64,000 nt of DNA. Source: Flavicella sediminum (GTDB lineage: Bacteria; Bacteroidota; Bacteroidia; Flavobacteriales; Flavobacteriaceae). The notes below the pieces were generated by a model. The model had not been told where the DNA came from. It made no database searches and saw nothing but the letters and a program-made list of their open reading frames with translations. Positions within the stretch are counted from its first letter, which is position 1; every line of letters begins with the position of its first letter. This document shows, in pieces, positions 1 through 8,432 of the stretch. The stretch spans positions 1,215,578-1,279,577 of the forward strand of contig NZ_VDET01000002.1 in the NCBI RefSeq assembly GCF_006381105.1, read 5' to 3'. Position numbers and translations under genes: made by a program.

Positions 1-168
1 ACAAGTTCTAAAAGTGTTCGAAAAGCCTACGAAGCACATTATTTAAAATCAGTTGCTTATTATCAAAACACTTTCAGTAAAAGTGGTTCAGGAACCATTA
101 GTACAAGAGTAGATGAAAGTTATGTAAAAAAATTATTGGGGTATTTTAAACAAAAAGGAGGTAAATAA
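1..168 (+). CDS. C-terminal end of a DUF58-family protein (partial)
   Basis: An open frame enters from the left edge and stops with TAA at 166-168, giving the last 55 residues of a protein. The tail is polar and ends in a VDESYVKKLLGYFK-type segment, which I recall from the ends of flavobacterial DUF58 proteins. The DUF58 gene normally lies directly upstream of the bat genes, after a MoxR ATPase gene, and the next gene starts only 4 bp downstream. Position and tail together make DUF58 the best guess, but the diagnostic part of the protein lies outside the window. DUF58 proteins are thought to work with MoxR chaperones and VWA proteins in envelope maturation. Confidence 0.55.
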   Translation, partial: TSSKSVRKAYEAHYLKSVAYYQNTFSKSGSGTISTRVDESYVKKLLGYFKQKGGK

Positions 169-172
169 AGCG

Positions 173-1777
173 ATGAAAAAAAGCATATTTTACATAGTAG
201 TATTCATAAGCTCATGGTGTTTTGCTCAAGAGGATGTCCAGATACTTTCTGAAATAGACACGACTCAGATTAGAATAGGTGAGCAATTTGAATATACAAT
301 TACCGTAGACAAAACAAGCGATGTTGTATTTCCAAAATTAGAAGCCTTAGGGGGTCTTGAAGTTGTTTCTGAAAGTAAAATAGATACTTTAGTTAGCAGC
401 TTGGTTAAAAAATACCAACTTACAGGTTTTGATAGTGGTAGTTTTTACATTCCAAAACAGCAAGTATTTTTAGAAAGCAAGGCTTATTTTACAGATTCAT
501 TATTGGTTAACGTAGCAACTGTTGCTGTAGATACTTTAAAACAGAAGCCATTTCCAATAAAACCAATTATTGACGAACCCGTAATTTTTGACGACTACCG
601 TCCGTACTTTATTTGGTTGTATGTTTTATTATCTGTTTTGGTATTGGTCACAGCTATTTATTTTATTTTGAAAAAATATTATGGCGATGATTCTGCAAAT
701 AAAAAAGAGCAAATTCCACCTTACCAAGAAGCCGTTGAAAAATTTGCTTCCTTAGAAGAAAAACAACTTTGGCAAAACAACAAAACCAAAGAATATTATA
801 TTGAACTAACAGAAATTCTGAGAGTTTATATTGGTCGAGAAGTGAAAATTCAAACCTTAGAAGCTACTTCTGATGAATTAATTAGGCTTATTTCTAATAA
901 AAATAAAGAAAAGGAAATAGGAATAGATCCTTCAGAAATAAAAACTTTAGCAGCCTTTTTAAAACATGCCGATTTTGTGAAATTCGCCAAATTAAGACCG
1001 CTAGCAGACGAAATTGAAAATGATAGAGCCACAGCAGCAAATATTGTTGAAGCCCTACAGCCTGTCTTAAAAAAGTACAAGCAAGCCAATTTATTAATTG
1101 ACGATGAATATTCTCGATACGTAAAGGCAGAAGCAGCATTAACACCTTCTGAAAAAAGAAAAAGAACTCTAAGCTATTTGGGGATGTTTGTTTTGGTTAT
1201 CGCAGCCTTGTCATTTGGAACTTTCCAAGTACTAAAACTCATGAAAATGGGAGCTGCTTCTATCTCACAAATAGAAATACCAGAATTGGGAACCAATGAA
1301 GTATGGGAGAAACAATCTTTTGGAACGCCTGCATTAACATTGCATGCTCCCGTTTCTATTCCCTTACGCACCAATGAAGTGCCACAACATATTCAAACTG
1401 TGTTGAGTAGTTTGGGAGTGTATGAATACAATCATCCTCAGGGACTTTCAAAAATAAATATAACAACACTGAGTTATGCGGGAATCAATGCGCAAATTGA
1501 GCAGGTTATGGAAAACACCATCAAAGGAATGCAACAGCAACCTAATGTTGAAGATTTTGAATATGAAAGACAACCGGCCAATTTAAAAAATGGAATGCAA
1601 GGTGTTTATTTGTCAGGAAACTTAAAAGAAAGTGGTGTAGAAAAAGAATTTAAGGTCATTGGTTTTACACATGAAAACTTAGTTTGGCAAGTAATAACTA
1701 TTTGCAATGAAGATGAAGATGAGATAAAAACAATGCTTGGAACCTTAATTGATTCCATTAATATTGAAATTGAATAA
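173..1777 (+). CDS. BatD-like exported membrane protein (DUF4381-type) of the bat operon
   Basis: A 534-residue protein with a signal peptide (residues 1-18, ending CFAQ), an extracytoplasmic beta-rich region to about 140, a transmembrane helix at about 146-166, a cytoplasmic helical region and a second helix near 331-352, followed by an outside C-terminal domain of about 180 residues. The first half resembles BatD/DUF4381 proteins, which in Bacteroidota precede the VWA protein BatA. The gene starts 4 bp after the DUF58 stop and ends 2 bp before batA, so it is surely co-transcribed. It probably helps assemble or anchor the BatA/BatB membrane complex. The C-terminal domain is not one I recognise. 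Confidence 0.75.
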   Translation: MKKSIFYIVVFISSWCFAQEDVQILSEIDTTQIRIGEQFEYTITVDKTSDVVFPKLEALGGLEVVSESKIDTLVSSLVKKYQLTGFDSGSFYIPKQQVFLESKAYFTDSLLVNVATVAVDTLKQKPFPIKPIIDEPVIFDDYRPYFIWLYVLLSVLVLVTAIYFILKKYYGDDSANKKEQIPPYQEAVEKFASLEEKQLWQNNKTKEYYIELTEILRVYIGREVKIQTLEATSDELIRLISNKNKEKEIGIDPSEIKTLAAFLKHADFVKFAKLRPLADEIENDRATAANIVEALQPVLKKYKQANLLIDDEYSRYVKAEAALTPSEKRKRTLSYLGMFVLVIAALSFGTFQVLKLMKMGAASISQIEIPELGTNEVWEKQSFGTPALTLHAPVSIPLRTNEVPQHIQTVLSSLGVYEYNHPQGLSKINITTLSYAGINAQIEQVMENTIKGMQQQPNVEDFEYERQPANLKNGMQGVYLSGNLKESGVEKEFKVIGFTHENLVWQVITICNEDEDEIKTMLGTLIDSINIEIE

Positions 1778-1779
1778 GC

Positions 1780-2784
1780 ATGGAATGGAATAATTTTGAA
1801 TTCGAAAATCCGGCTTTTTTATGGGGCCTACTAATTTTACCTTTTTTAGTGTTTTGGTTTTTTTATACCCATGCTAAAAATTCAGCATCGTTACGGGTTG
1901 CTACAATCAAAGGGTTTAAAGTACAACCTTCTTTTTTAGCCAAATTAAAACCCCTGTTATACGTGTTAAGGTTGTTGGCAATTGCGTCACTTTTAGTGGC
2001 TTTGGCCAGACCAAGAAATGTTTCTGTAAGTAAAAGAACAAAAACAAATAAAGGAATTGATATTGTCATGGCTATTGATGTTTCTGGAAGTATGTTGGCA
2101 AAAGACTTACAGCCAAACCGACTAGAAGCTTTAAAAAAAGTAGCCTCAAATTTTGTAAGTCAGCGACCAAACGACAGGATTGGAATTGTTGTTTATGCCG
2201 GAGAAAGCTTTACAAAAACGCCAATTACAAGTGATAAATCAATTGTAGGTAGTTCTATTCAATCAATAGAACACGGGCAAATAGAAGACGGTACCGCAAT
2301 TGGTATGGGACTGGGTTCTGCTATTAACAGGTTGAAAGATAGTAAAGCAAAAAGTAAGGTGATTATTTTGTTAACGGATGGTGTCAATAATGCAGGATTT
2401 ATTGATCCTAAAACAGCTTCTGAATTGGCAAAAGAATTAAAAATTAAAGTCTACACTATTGCTATAGGAACCAACGGAATGGCACCTTTTCCTTATGCAA
2501 AAGACCGTTTAGGGAATTTAATGTACCGCAAACAAAAAGTAGAAATTGATGAAGAGTTGTTAAAACATATTGCCAATGAAACGGAGGGGAAATATTTTAG
2601 AGCCACAGACAATTTAAAATTAAAAGCTATTTATGATGAAATAAACAAGCTAGAAAAAACAAAAATAGAAGAGTTTAAATATTACAATTATCAAGAGCAG
2701 TACCGATGGTTTGTGCTATTGGCAATTGGATTGTTGATGGTAGAATATGTAGCAAGAAATACTATTTTTAAAAGTTTTATTTAA
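1780..2784 (+). CDS. batA: BatA, von Willebrand factor A membrane protein
   Basis: A 334-residue inner-membrane protein with two N-terminal membrane segments (about 13-29 and 58-76), a VWA domain and a C-terminal helix (about 312-325). The metal-ion-dependent adhesion site is intact: D100-x-S102-x-S104, the DGTAIG threonine and a later LLTDGVNNAG aspartate. The length and the helix-VWA-helix layout are typical of BatA. In Bacteroidota the Bat proteins are linked to aerotolerance and envelope integrity, acting with MoxR/DUF58, though the molecular role is unsettled. It starts 2 bp after the upstream gene. The 146 bp before batB hold only an 8-codon ORF that I regard as meaningless. Confidence 0.93.
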   Translation: MEWNNFEFENPAFLWGLLILPFLVFWFFYTHAKNSASLRVATIKGFKVQPSFLAKLKPLLYVLRLLAIASLLVALARPRNVSVSKRTKTNKGIDIVMAIDVSGSMLAKDLQPNRLEALKKVASNFVSQRPNDRIGIVVYAGESFTKTPITSDKSIVGSSIQSIEHGQIEDGTAIGMGLGSAINRLKDSKAKSKVIILLTDGVNNAGFIDPKTASELAKELKIKVYTIAIGTNGMAPFPYAKDRLGNLMYRKQKVEIDEELLKHIANETEGKYFRATDNLKLKAIYDEINKLEKTKIEEFKYYNYQEQYRWFVLLAIGLLMVEYVARNTIFKSFI

Positions 2785-2930
2785 GAAACATTGCGTTGTG
2801 GAAATGTTTAGAACTATCAGCTACGTTTTTCTTTTGAAAAACTGAATATTAGTTAAAAACAAAGGAGCGCATAATGGAAGTCACAACAAAAAACAATTGA
2901 ACAGTTAAACATTACATATAATATTAAAAA

Positions 2931-3971
2931 ATGTACAAATTAGAAGAACCCATATATTTTTATGTATTCGCAGTAATACCTTTATTGCTTGTCGTTTTTA
3001 TAGCTGTTTTATGGTGGAAAAAACGCACGCAGAAAAATTTTGCAAATCCCGAATTATTAGCAAAAATTGCTCCGAATTATTCTTTTTTTAAGACAGTTTT
3101 AAAATTAGTTTTTTTATGTTTAGGACTCAGTTTTTTGGTAATTTCTTTGGTAAATCCAAAAATGGGAACCAAACTAAAAACGGTAAAAAGAGAAGGTGTA
3201 GATATTGTTTTTGCTTTGGATGTTTCTAAAAGTATGTTGGCAGAAGACATTGCGCCAAACAGGTTGGAAAAATCGAAACAGATTATTAGTAAAATCATTG
3301 AAAAATTAGGAAGTGATCGAGTAGGAGTTATTGTATATGCAGGAAATGCCTATCCACTTTTACCAATTACAACCGATCATGCTTCGGCAAAAATGTTTTT
3401 ACAAAACGCCAATCCAGATATGGTTTCTAGTCAGGGTACGGCTATAAACGAAGCTTTAGATTTGGCAAAAACCTATTATAATAACGACGAACAAACCAAT
3501 AAGTTTTTAGTCATTATTTCTGATGGAGAAGATCATGAAGAAAATACCATCTCCTTGGCCAATGACATTGCCAAAGAAGGAATAAAAGTCTATACCATTG
3601 GGGTAGGTAATGAAAAAGGAGGTCCTATTCCTATGCGTGTAAACGGCGTATTAAATGGTTATAAAAAAGACAGAAAAGGTGAAGTGGTGATCACCCAAAG
3701 ACATGCAGATGTTTTAAAGGAAATAGCCGAGGCTGCTAACGGAGCCTATATAGATGGAAATAAAACAGAAAAACCTGTTGAGGTGATTGAAGATGTGGTG
3801 ACCAATGCACAAAAGCATGAATTTGAAACCAAACAATTTTCAGATTATAAAGATCAGTTTCAATGGTTTGTGGCAATTGGATTGTTGTTTATACTGTTGG
3901 ATGTATTCTTCCACGAGAAAAAAACAAAATGGTTAAAGAAGGTTGATTTATTTAATGAAGAGAAGAAATAA
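2931..3971 (+). CDS. batB: BatB, von Willebrand factor A membrane protein
   Basis: A 346-residue paralogue of BatA: N-terminal helices (about 9-28 and 57-73), a VWA domain with intact MIDAS motif D97-x-S99-x-S101, a QGTAINEA threonine and an IISDGEDHEE aspartate, and a C-terminal helix near 311-326. Successive batA and batB genes are standard for the Bacteroidota aerotolerance operon. The 146-bp gap after batA is larger than other gaps in the operon but shows no terminator. The stop codon lies 4 bp before the batC start. Confidence 0.93.
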   Translation: MYKLEEPIYFYVFAVIPLLLVVFIAVLWWKKRTQKNFANPELLAKIAPNYSFFKTVLKLVFLCLGLSFLVISLVNPKMGTKLKTVKREGVDIVFALDVSKSMLAEDIAPNRLEKSKQIISKIIEKLGSDRVGVIVYAGNAYPLLPITTDHASAKMFLQNANPDMVSSQGTAINEALDLAKTYYNNDEQTNKFLVIISDGEDHEENTISLANDIAKEGIKVYTIGVGNEKGGPIPMRVNGVLNGYKKDRKGEVVITQRHADVLKEIAEAANGAYIDGNKTEKPVEVIEDVVTNAQKHEFETKQFSDYKDQFQWFVAIGLLFILLDVFFHEKKTKWLKKVDLFNEEKK

Positions 3972-3975
3972 AATA

Positions 3976-4629
3976 ATGAAAATAGTACAGTTACTTATCG
4001 TATTCCTTTTTTGCTTTACAGTAAATGCGCAGCAAGATACAATTGCACAACAACGGTTGGCAAGAAAATTTGTGCGTGAAGGAAACACTTTATACAAACA
4101 AAATAATTTTGTCGATGCCGCAGTATCTTATACCAAAGGAATTGAGCAAAATGCAACCTACCATAAAGCTGCCCATAATTTAGGAAATGCTTTCGTAGCG
4201 CAAAAAAATTACAAGGAAGCCTTGCCACAATTTGAATTGGCGGTAAAAGGAGCTAAAACCAAATTAGAAAAGGCTGCCAGTTACCACAATATAGGAAATG
4301 TACACATGGCTCAAAAAGAGTTTGAAAAGGCGATAGAAGCTTTTAAAAATAGTTTGAGAAACAATCCTTCAGATGAGGAAACACGTTACAATTTGGCACA
4401 TGCCAAACAGCAATTGAAAAAAGAAAAAGAGGAAGAAGAGAAAAATAAAAAAGATCCGCCTTCTGACTTTGCCAAAAGAATGAAGAAAAAAGCAGATGAA
4501 CTCTTGGCTAAATTTAAATTTAAAGAAGCTTTAGAGGTGTTGGATAAAGCATTGGAAAAAGACATGACCGTGTCTAATTACAATGATTACATGAAAAAAT
4601 TAGAAGAAATAATTGAAATTAAAAAGTAA
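3976..4629 (+). CDS. batC: BatC-like TPR protein
   Basis: I place the start at 3976, giving 217 residues, because this start yields a clean signal peptide (MKIVQLLIVFLFCFTVNAQ) and lies 4 bp after the batB stop; an in-frame start at 3943 would overlap batB and spoil the signal. Residues about 35-140 carry three TPR units (HNLGNAF, HNIGNVH and YNLAHAK helices), followed by a lysine/glutamate-rich stretch and a C-terminal helical segment. BatC is a periplasmic TPR protein expected to bridge partners in the Bat complex. Confidence 0.85.
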   Translation: MKIVQLLIVFLFCFTVNAQQDTIAQQRLARKFVREGNTLYKQNNFVDAAVSYTKGIEQNATYHKAAHNLGNAFVAQKNYKEALPQFELAVKGAKTKLEKAASYHNIGNVHMAQKEFEKAIEAFKNSLRNNPSDEETRYNLAHAKQQLKKEKEEEEKNKKDPPSDFAKRMKKKADELLAKFKFKEALEVLDKALEKDMTVSNYNDYMKKLEEIIEIKK

Positions 4630-4630
4630 G

Positions 4631-5254
4631 ATGAGAGCAATAATAGTAGTACTTTTTTTTATGATTTCGATGTCGGTTTCGGCACAAACATCAGCTGCTA
4701 GTTATTTTAATAATGGCGCTTCAGAATATGTGCATAGCAAATTAGACAAGGCCATTGCAACCGTAGATGCTGGTTTGAAAAGCTATCCAAACGATGAAAA
4801 GCTGAACAAGTTAAAAGAAAAGCTAAAAGAAGAAAAGAAAAAGCAAGATCAACAAAATAAGGATCAAAAGAACCAGGACAAAAAAGATCAGAATAAAAAG
4901 GACCAGGAAAACAAAGATCAACAAAACAAGGATCAGCAGAATAAAGACAAAAACGAAAAAGATAAGCAGGACGAGGAAAATAAAAAGAAAGAAGAGGAAG
5001 AAAAAAACAAGTCTGACAAAGAGAAAGAAGAAGAGCAAAAAAAGCAGGACGAACAGAACAAAGAAGAAAATAAAAATAAAGGAGATCAAGGAAAGGAAAA
5101 CCAACCTAAAGAAGGGCAACCTTTAAAAATGTCTCCTGAGCAAATCAAGCAATTGTTGGAAACCATGAACAATGAAGAAAACAAAACGCAGAAAAAAGTA
5201 AATGCTCAAAAAGTAAAGGCAGGCAAAAAGACCAATCAAGAAAAAGATTGGTAA
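4631..5254 (+). CDS. BatC-like exported protein with a long charged low-complexity region
   Basis: With the start at 4631 (1 bp after the preceding stop) the protein has 207 residues and a signal peptide ending VSAQ. One TPR-like pair (about 22-55) is followed by about 100 residues of almost only K, D, E, Q and N in degenerate KDQQN/QNKD repeats, and a short conserved tail (MSPEQIKQLLETM). The charged tract is encoded by purine-rich DNA, so the opposite strand has a spurious hydrophobic reading frame. It replaces or supplements BatC in many flavobacteria. The tract is probably an extended or coiled periplasmic spacer. Confidence 0.75.
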   Translation: MRAIIVVLFFMISMSVSAQTSAASYFNNGASEYVHSKLDKAIATVDAGLKSYPNDEKLNKLKEKLKEEKKKQDQQNKDQKNQDKKDQNKKDQENKDQQNKDQQNKDKNEKDKQDEENKKKEEEEKNKSDKEKEEEQKKQDEQNKEENKNKGDQGKENQPKEGQPLKMSPEQIKQLLETMNNEENKTQKKVNAQKVKAGKKTNQEKDW

Positions 5255-5313
5255 ATTCGCCGTCATAAAAAACAAGTTTGATAATTAACGCAATCAGGCA
5301 AGAAAAAAAGACA

Positions 5314-7098
5314 ATGAAAATTAGAAGTACCTATTTATTATTAATCCTAGTTACTCAGAGTTTGTTTGCTCAAGTGGAATTTAAAGCCAAGGTGAGCAAA
5401 AATAAACTGGGTTTGAATCAGCGTTTGCGTGTTGAATTCACGATAAATAAACAAGGCGGCGATAATTTTAGTCCACCAAGTTTTAAAAACTTTGATGTGG
5501 TTGGTGGACCTAGTCAATCGGTGAATCAATCGTGGATTAATGGAAAATCTAGCTATTCGCAATCCTATAGTTATATTGTTTCGCCTATAAAAAAAGGCGC
5601 GCTAAAAATAGGATCTGCTACCATAGAATTTTCAGGAAAAATCATCAAATCCAATCCACTTACGGTAGATGTGGTGGATGCTGTTGAATTGCCAAAAGAT
5701 CCGAATGATCCAGATTATATCGCCAATCAAAATGTGCATTTGGAAGTTCTTGTTTCTGATAGCAATCCTTATGTAGGTGAAGGAATTTTTGTTGAATATC
5801 GATTGTATTTTAGTCATAAAGTAGCACTCTCAGATTTTGATTTTAAAGAATTACCAGAATACGAAGGCTTTTGGAATCAGGATATAAAAATAGATCAGTT
5901 AACAGTTGAAGAAGGAAAATACCAAGGCGAAGATTATCGCTTCTGCTCGATTCGAAAATCTATTTTAATTCCTCAAAAATCAGGCGACTTGGTTTTAGAA
6001 CCTATTAAAACAGATTTGATTATTGGAGTACCAACGGGAAGAGGTGATTTTTTCGGAAATCCAATCACCAGAAATATCCGTAAATCATTCCGTTCTTTTA
6101 AAAAAACAATCAAAGTTAAAAGTCTGCCTCTTGAAGGAAAACCAGCCGATTTTGTTGGAGCTGTAGGAGATTTTAAATTGGATGTAAGCACTAGTAAAGC
6201 TACTTTAAAAGCCAATGAATCTACGCAACTTAAAGTACAAATTTCAGGAAGAGGAAATTTAAAATTATTTGAGCTTCCAAAGGTGCAAACGCCAAAAGAA
6301 TTGGAAGTATATACACCTGAACACAACGAAAATTTAAGAAATTCTCTGTCAGGAATAAAAGGAATGCGTGGTGAAGTTGTCGATCAGTATACCGTGGTTC
6401 CGGCATACAAAGGAAAATATAAAATTCCATCGGTTTCTTTTTCTTATTTCAACCCAAGTGAAAAAAAGTATTATACCTTACAATCCGATGAAGTTTTTGT
6501 AAATGTAACCGAAGGAAAAGAATTGGTGACAAACTCCGACGCAACGAATTCAAACAATGCAGCAGGAAGTGTGAAACAACAAGTTGTAGCCGCTGAAAAT
6601 AATTTCAGATATATTCAGACCAAAACAAGTTTAGAAACGCCAGAAACGACAGATTTCTTTAAATCGACCTTGTTCTATATTTTACTTTTATTGCCAGTGA
6701 TAGTTATTCCAATGGGAATATTAATTGGAAAAAAACAAAAACAACGAGCAAACGATTTAATTGGAAACAGAACCCGTAAAGCCGATAAATTGGCCCGTAA
6801 ATATTTGTCGCAAGCCAAAAAAGAAATCGGAAAAAAAGAAGCCTTTTATATTGCATTAGAAAAAGCATTGCTCAATTATTTGAAAGCAAAATTACAGATG
6901 CAAACGTCAGAAGTTAGCAAGGATAGAATTGCCAAATTATTGACTAAAAAAGGGGTGGAAGCAGCTACGATTACAAATTTTGTTAGTGTACTTGATAATT
7001 GTGATTTTGCAAGATATGCGCCGGCTACAGACGTGACCATGAATGATGATTTTGACAAAGCAAAACAAGTCATTACCAAATTAGACAAACAGTTATAA
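5314..7098 (+). CDS. batD: BatD, large periplasmic/membrane protein of the bat operon
   Basis: The start at 5314 is chosen because it begins a proper signal peptide (MKIRSTYLLLILVTQSLFAQ); an upstream in-frame ATG at 5278 would add 12 charged residues. The 594-residue product has tandem beta-sandwich regions (about 20-440), a transmembrane helix (about 455-475, FYILLLLPVIVIPMGILIG) and a cytoplasmic helical tail. This layout matches BatD ('oxygen tolerance') proteins. It lies between batC-like genes and batE in the same operon, as usual. Confidence 0.9.
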   Translation: MKIRSTYLLLILVTQSLFAQVEFKAKVSKNKLGLNQRLRVEFTINKQGGDNFSPPSFKNFDVVGGPSQSVNQSWINGKSSYSQSYSYIVSPIKKGALKIGSATIEFSGKIIKSNPLTVDVVDAVELPKDPNDPDYIANQNVHLEVLVSDSNPYVGEGIFVEYRLYFSHKVALSDFDFKELPEYEGFWNQDIKIDQLTVEEGKYQGEDYRFCSIRKSILIPQKSGDLVLEPIKTDLIIGVPTGRGDFFGNPITRNIRKSFRSFKKTIKVKSLPLEGKPADFVGAVGDFKLDVSTSKATLKANESTQLKVQISGRGNLKLFELPKVQTPKELEVYTPEHNENLRNSLSGIKGMRGEVVDQYTVVPAYKGKYKIPSVSFSYFNPSEKKYYTLQSDEVFVNVTEGKELVTNSDATNSNNAAGSVKQQVVAAENNFRYIQTKTSLETPETTDFFKSTLFYILLLLPVIVIPMGILIGKKQKQRANDLIGNRTRKADKLARKYLSQAKKEIGKKEAFYIALEKALLNYLKAKLQMQTSEVSKDRIAKLLTKKGVEAATITNFVSVLDNCDFARYAPATDVTMNDDFDKAKQVITKLDKQL

Positions 7099-7152
7099 AA
7101 TAATATTCAGTTGCTTTTTTAGCAGACAAGGAATAAGAAAAATAAGCGTAAA

Positions 7153-7944
7153 ATGATGAATGTTAAGATTACAAATACAAAAAAGTTTTTCCTTTTAGGA
7201 TGGCTCTCCTTTTGTTTCTTTTTGTGTTCAGGAGTAGGAATTGCTCAAACCAACGAAGCGTTATTTGACCAAGCAAATGAATTGTATCGAACCAATAAAT
7301 ATACCGAGGCAATTTCAGTTTATAAAAAATTAGAAACCAAGAACTTGGTTTCTTCAGAATTGTACTTCAACCTAGGAAATGCTTACTACAAACTGAATAA
7401 AGTAGCAGAAAGTATTTATTATTTTGAAAAAGCACTTTTGGTAAATCCATTAAATGAAGATGCTCGAGTAAACTTGGTTTTTGCCAAAAGAATGACCATA
7501 GACGCGATTGAAGAATTGCCAAAAACACTATTTCAAAACATAGAAACTGAATTTGTAGAAAAATTATCTTACAACCAATGGGCATGGGTAGCTGTTATCA
7601 GTTCTTTGGCCATGGGTTTGTTTTTTATGTTGTATTATTTTTCTTACATCCCAACACGCAAGCGCTTGTATTTTGTTAGTACTATAGTAACGGTTTTGCT
7701 TTTAATAGTGAGTTTGTTACTTACATTTAAAGAATTTGGGAAAAGTCAAAACAACCTAGAAGCTATTATCTTTCATGAAAATGTGAGTGTTAAAGTTTCA
7801 CCTACAGATAGCAGTGAAGAGGCTTTCGAACTCCATGAAGGAACCAAAGTTTTTGTATTGGACAAAGTAGCTGACTGGAAAAAAATTAGGCTAGCAGATG
7901 GTAAAATTGGCTGGTTAACTAAAGAAGCTATTCGAGAACTTTAA
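7153..7944 (+). CDS. batE: BatE, TPR and SH3-like protein
   Basis: A 263-residue protein with a signal peptide to about residue 31, two to three TPR motifs (about 34-110; NLGNAYYKLNKV is typical), two membrane helices (about 140-160 and 172-190) and a C-terminal bacterial SH3-like domain (about 200-263, ending DGKIGWLTKEAIREL). TPR-TM-TM-SH3 is the usual BatE layout, and it is the last gene of the bat operon. The SH3-like domain may bind peptidoglycan or a partner. No clear terminator follows; only a 4-bp-stem hairpin near 7950-7961 is visible. Confidence 0.9.
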   Translation: MMNVKITNTKKFFLLGWLSFCFFLCSGVGIAQTNEALFDQANELYRTNKYTEAISVYKKLETKNLVSSELYFNLGNAYYKLNKVAESIYYFEKALLVNPLNEDARVNLVFAKRMTIDAIEELPKTLFQNIETEFVEKLSYNQWAWVAVISSLAMGLFFMLYYFSYIPTRKRLYFVSTIVTVLLLIVSLLLTFKEFGKSQNNLEAIIFHENVSVKVSPTDSSEEAFELHEGTKVFVLDKVADWKKIRLADGKIGWLTKEAIREL

Positions 7945-8432
7945 TAGCGGCACTTTTGTGCTGTAAAAAAAATGAACACCGCTTTGTGTTTGTTATGGGT
8001 TTTAGGAATTTACTTTCTAAATTATTCGGGTTTCTAATCTAAGAAATTCCTCAATTGGTTTTATATACTTAAGTCTTGTTTGACGTGGGTATATACCTAC
8101 ACCAATTTCCTTTATTGTATTTTTTAATTCGAAACATCTTGTTTTTTTTATTGTAAAATTCAATAAATCAAGGTTTTGAAATATTGTTTTTTCTTTTTTA
8201 TGTAAAATAACTCCCCTAAATAGCTTAGGTAAAAATACCTATTAATGAGTATTTTTTCATGGTTCAAAACATTTTACTTTTATAATAAACTTTAAGGTCT
8301 TCATAAAAGACTTTGGATTTATGGAATTAACAACAGTAAAATTTAATAAGAATTAAAACAATTTAATAGTTTCTTTCTAACAGAAGAATGCTTTTGTATT
8401 GTGAAAAAAATTGGCGATAACTCAAACACCTT
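7945..8432. other. 488-bp gap after the bat operon
   Basis: There is no intact gene. The central part (8017-8260, minus strand) holds what looks like a frameshifted small gene, listed separately. The remaining DNA is AT-rich and should contain the promoter of the next gene, but no good TTG/TAnnTTTG pair is obvious; the AT-rich stretch directly before 8433 has only partial matches. Confidence 0.5.
8017..8260 (-). pseudogene. Small hypothetical gene broken by a one-base frameshift
   Basis: On the minus strand an ATG at 8260 opens MKKYSLIGIFT and then stops. Shifting frame by one base inside a run of five T (about 8229-8233) joins it to an uninterrupted frame to the TAG at 8017-8019. The repaired product has 80 residues and ends with the protein-like sequence IGVGIYPRQTRLKYIKPIEE followed by about ten more residues. 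Removing one T restores the whole frame, as expected for a real gene with a slippage mutation or a sequencing error. I do not recognise the family. Confidence 0.4.

Noticed and set aside
2871-2897. 8-codon ORF in the batA-batB gap
   Set aside because: Too short, no sign of a leader-peptide attenuator and no terminator hairpin.
4823-5119. 98-residue hydrophobic minus-strand frame
   Set aside because: It is the complement of the K/D/E/Q-rich BatC-like tract; low-complexity purine DNA leaves an open frame on the other strand.
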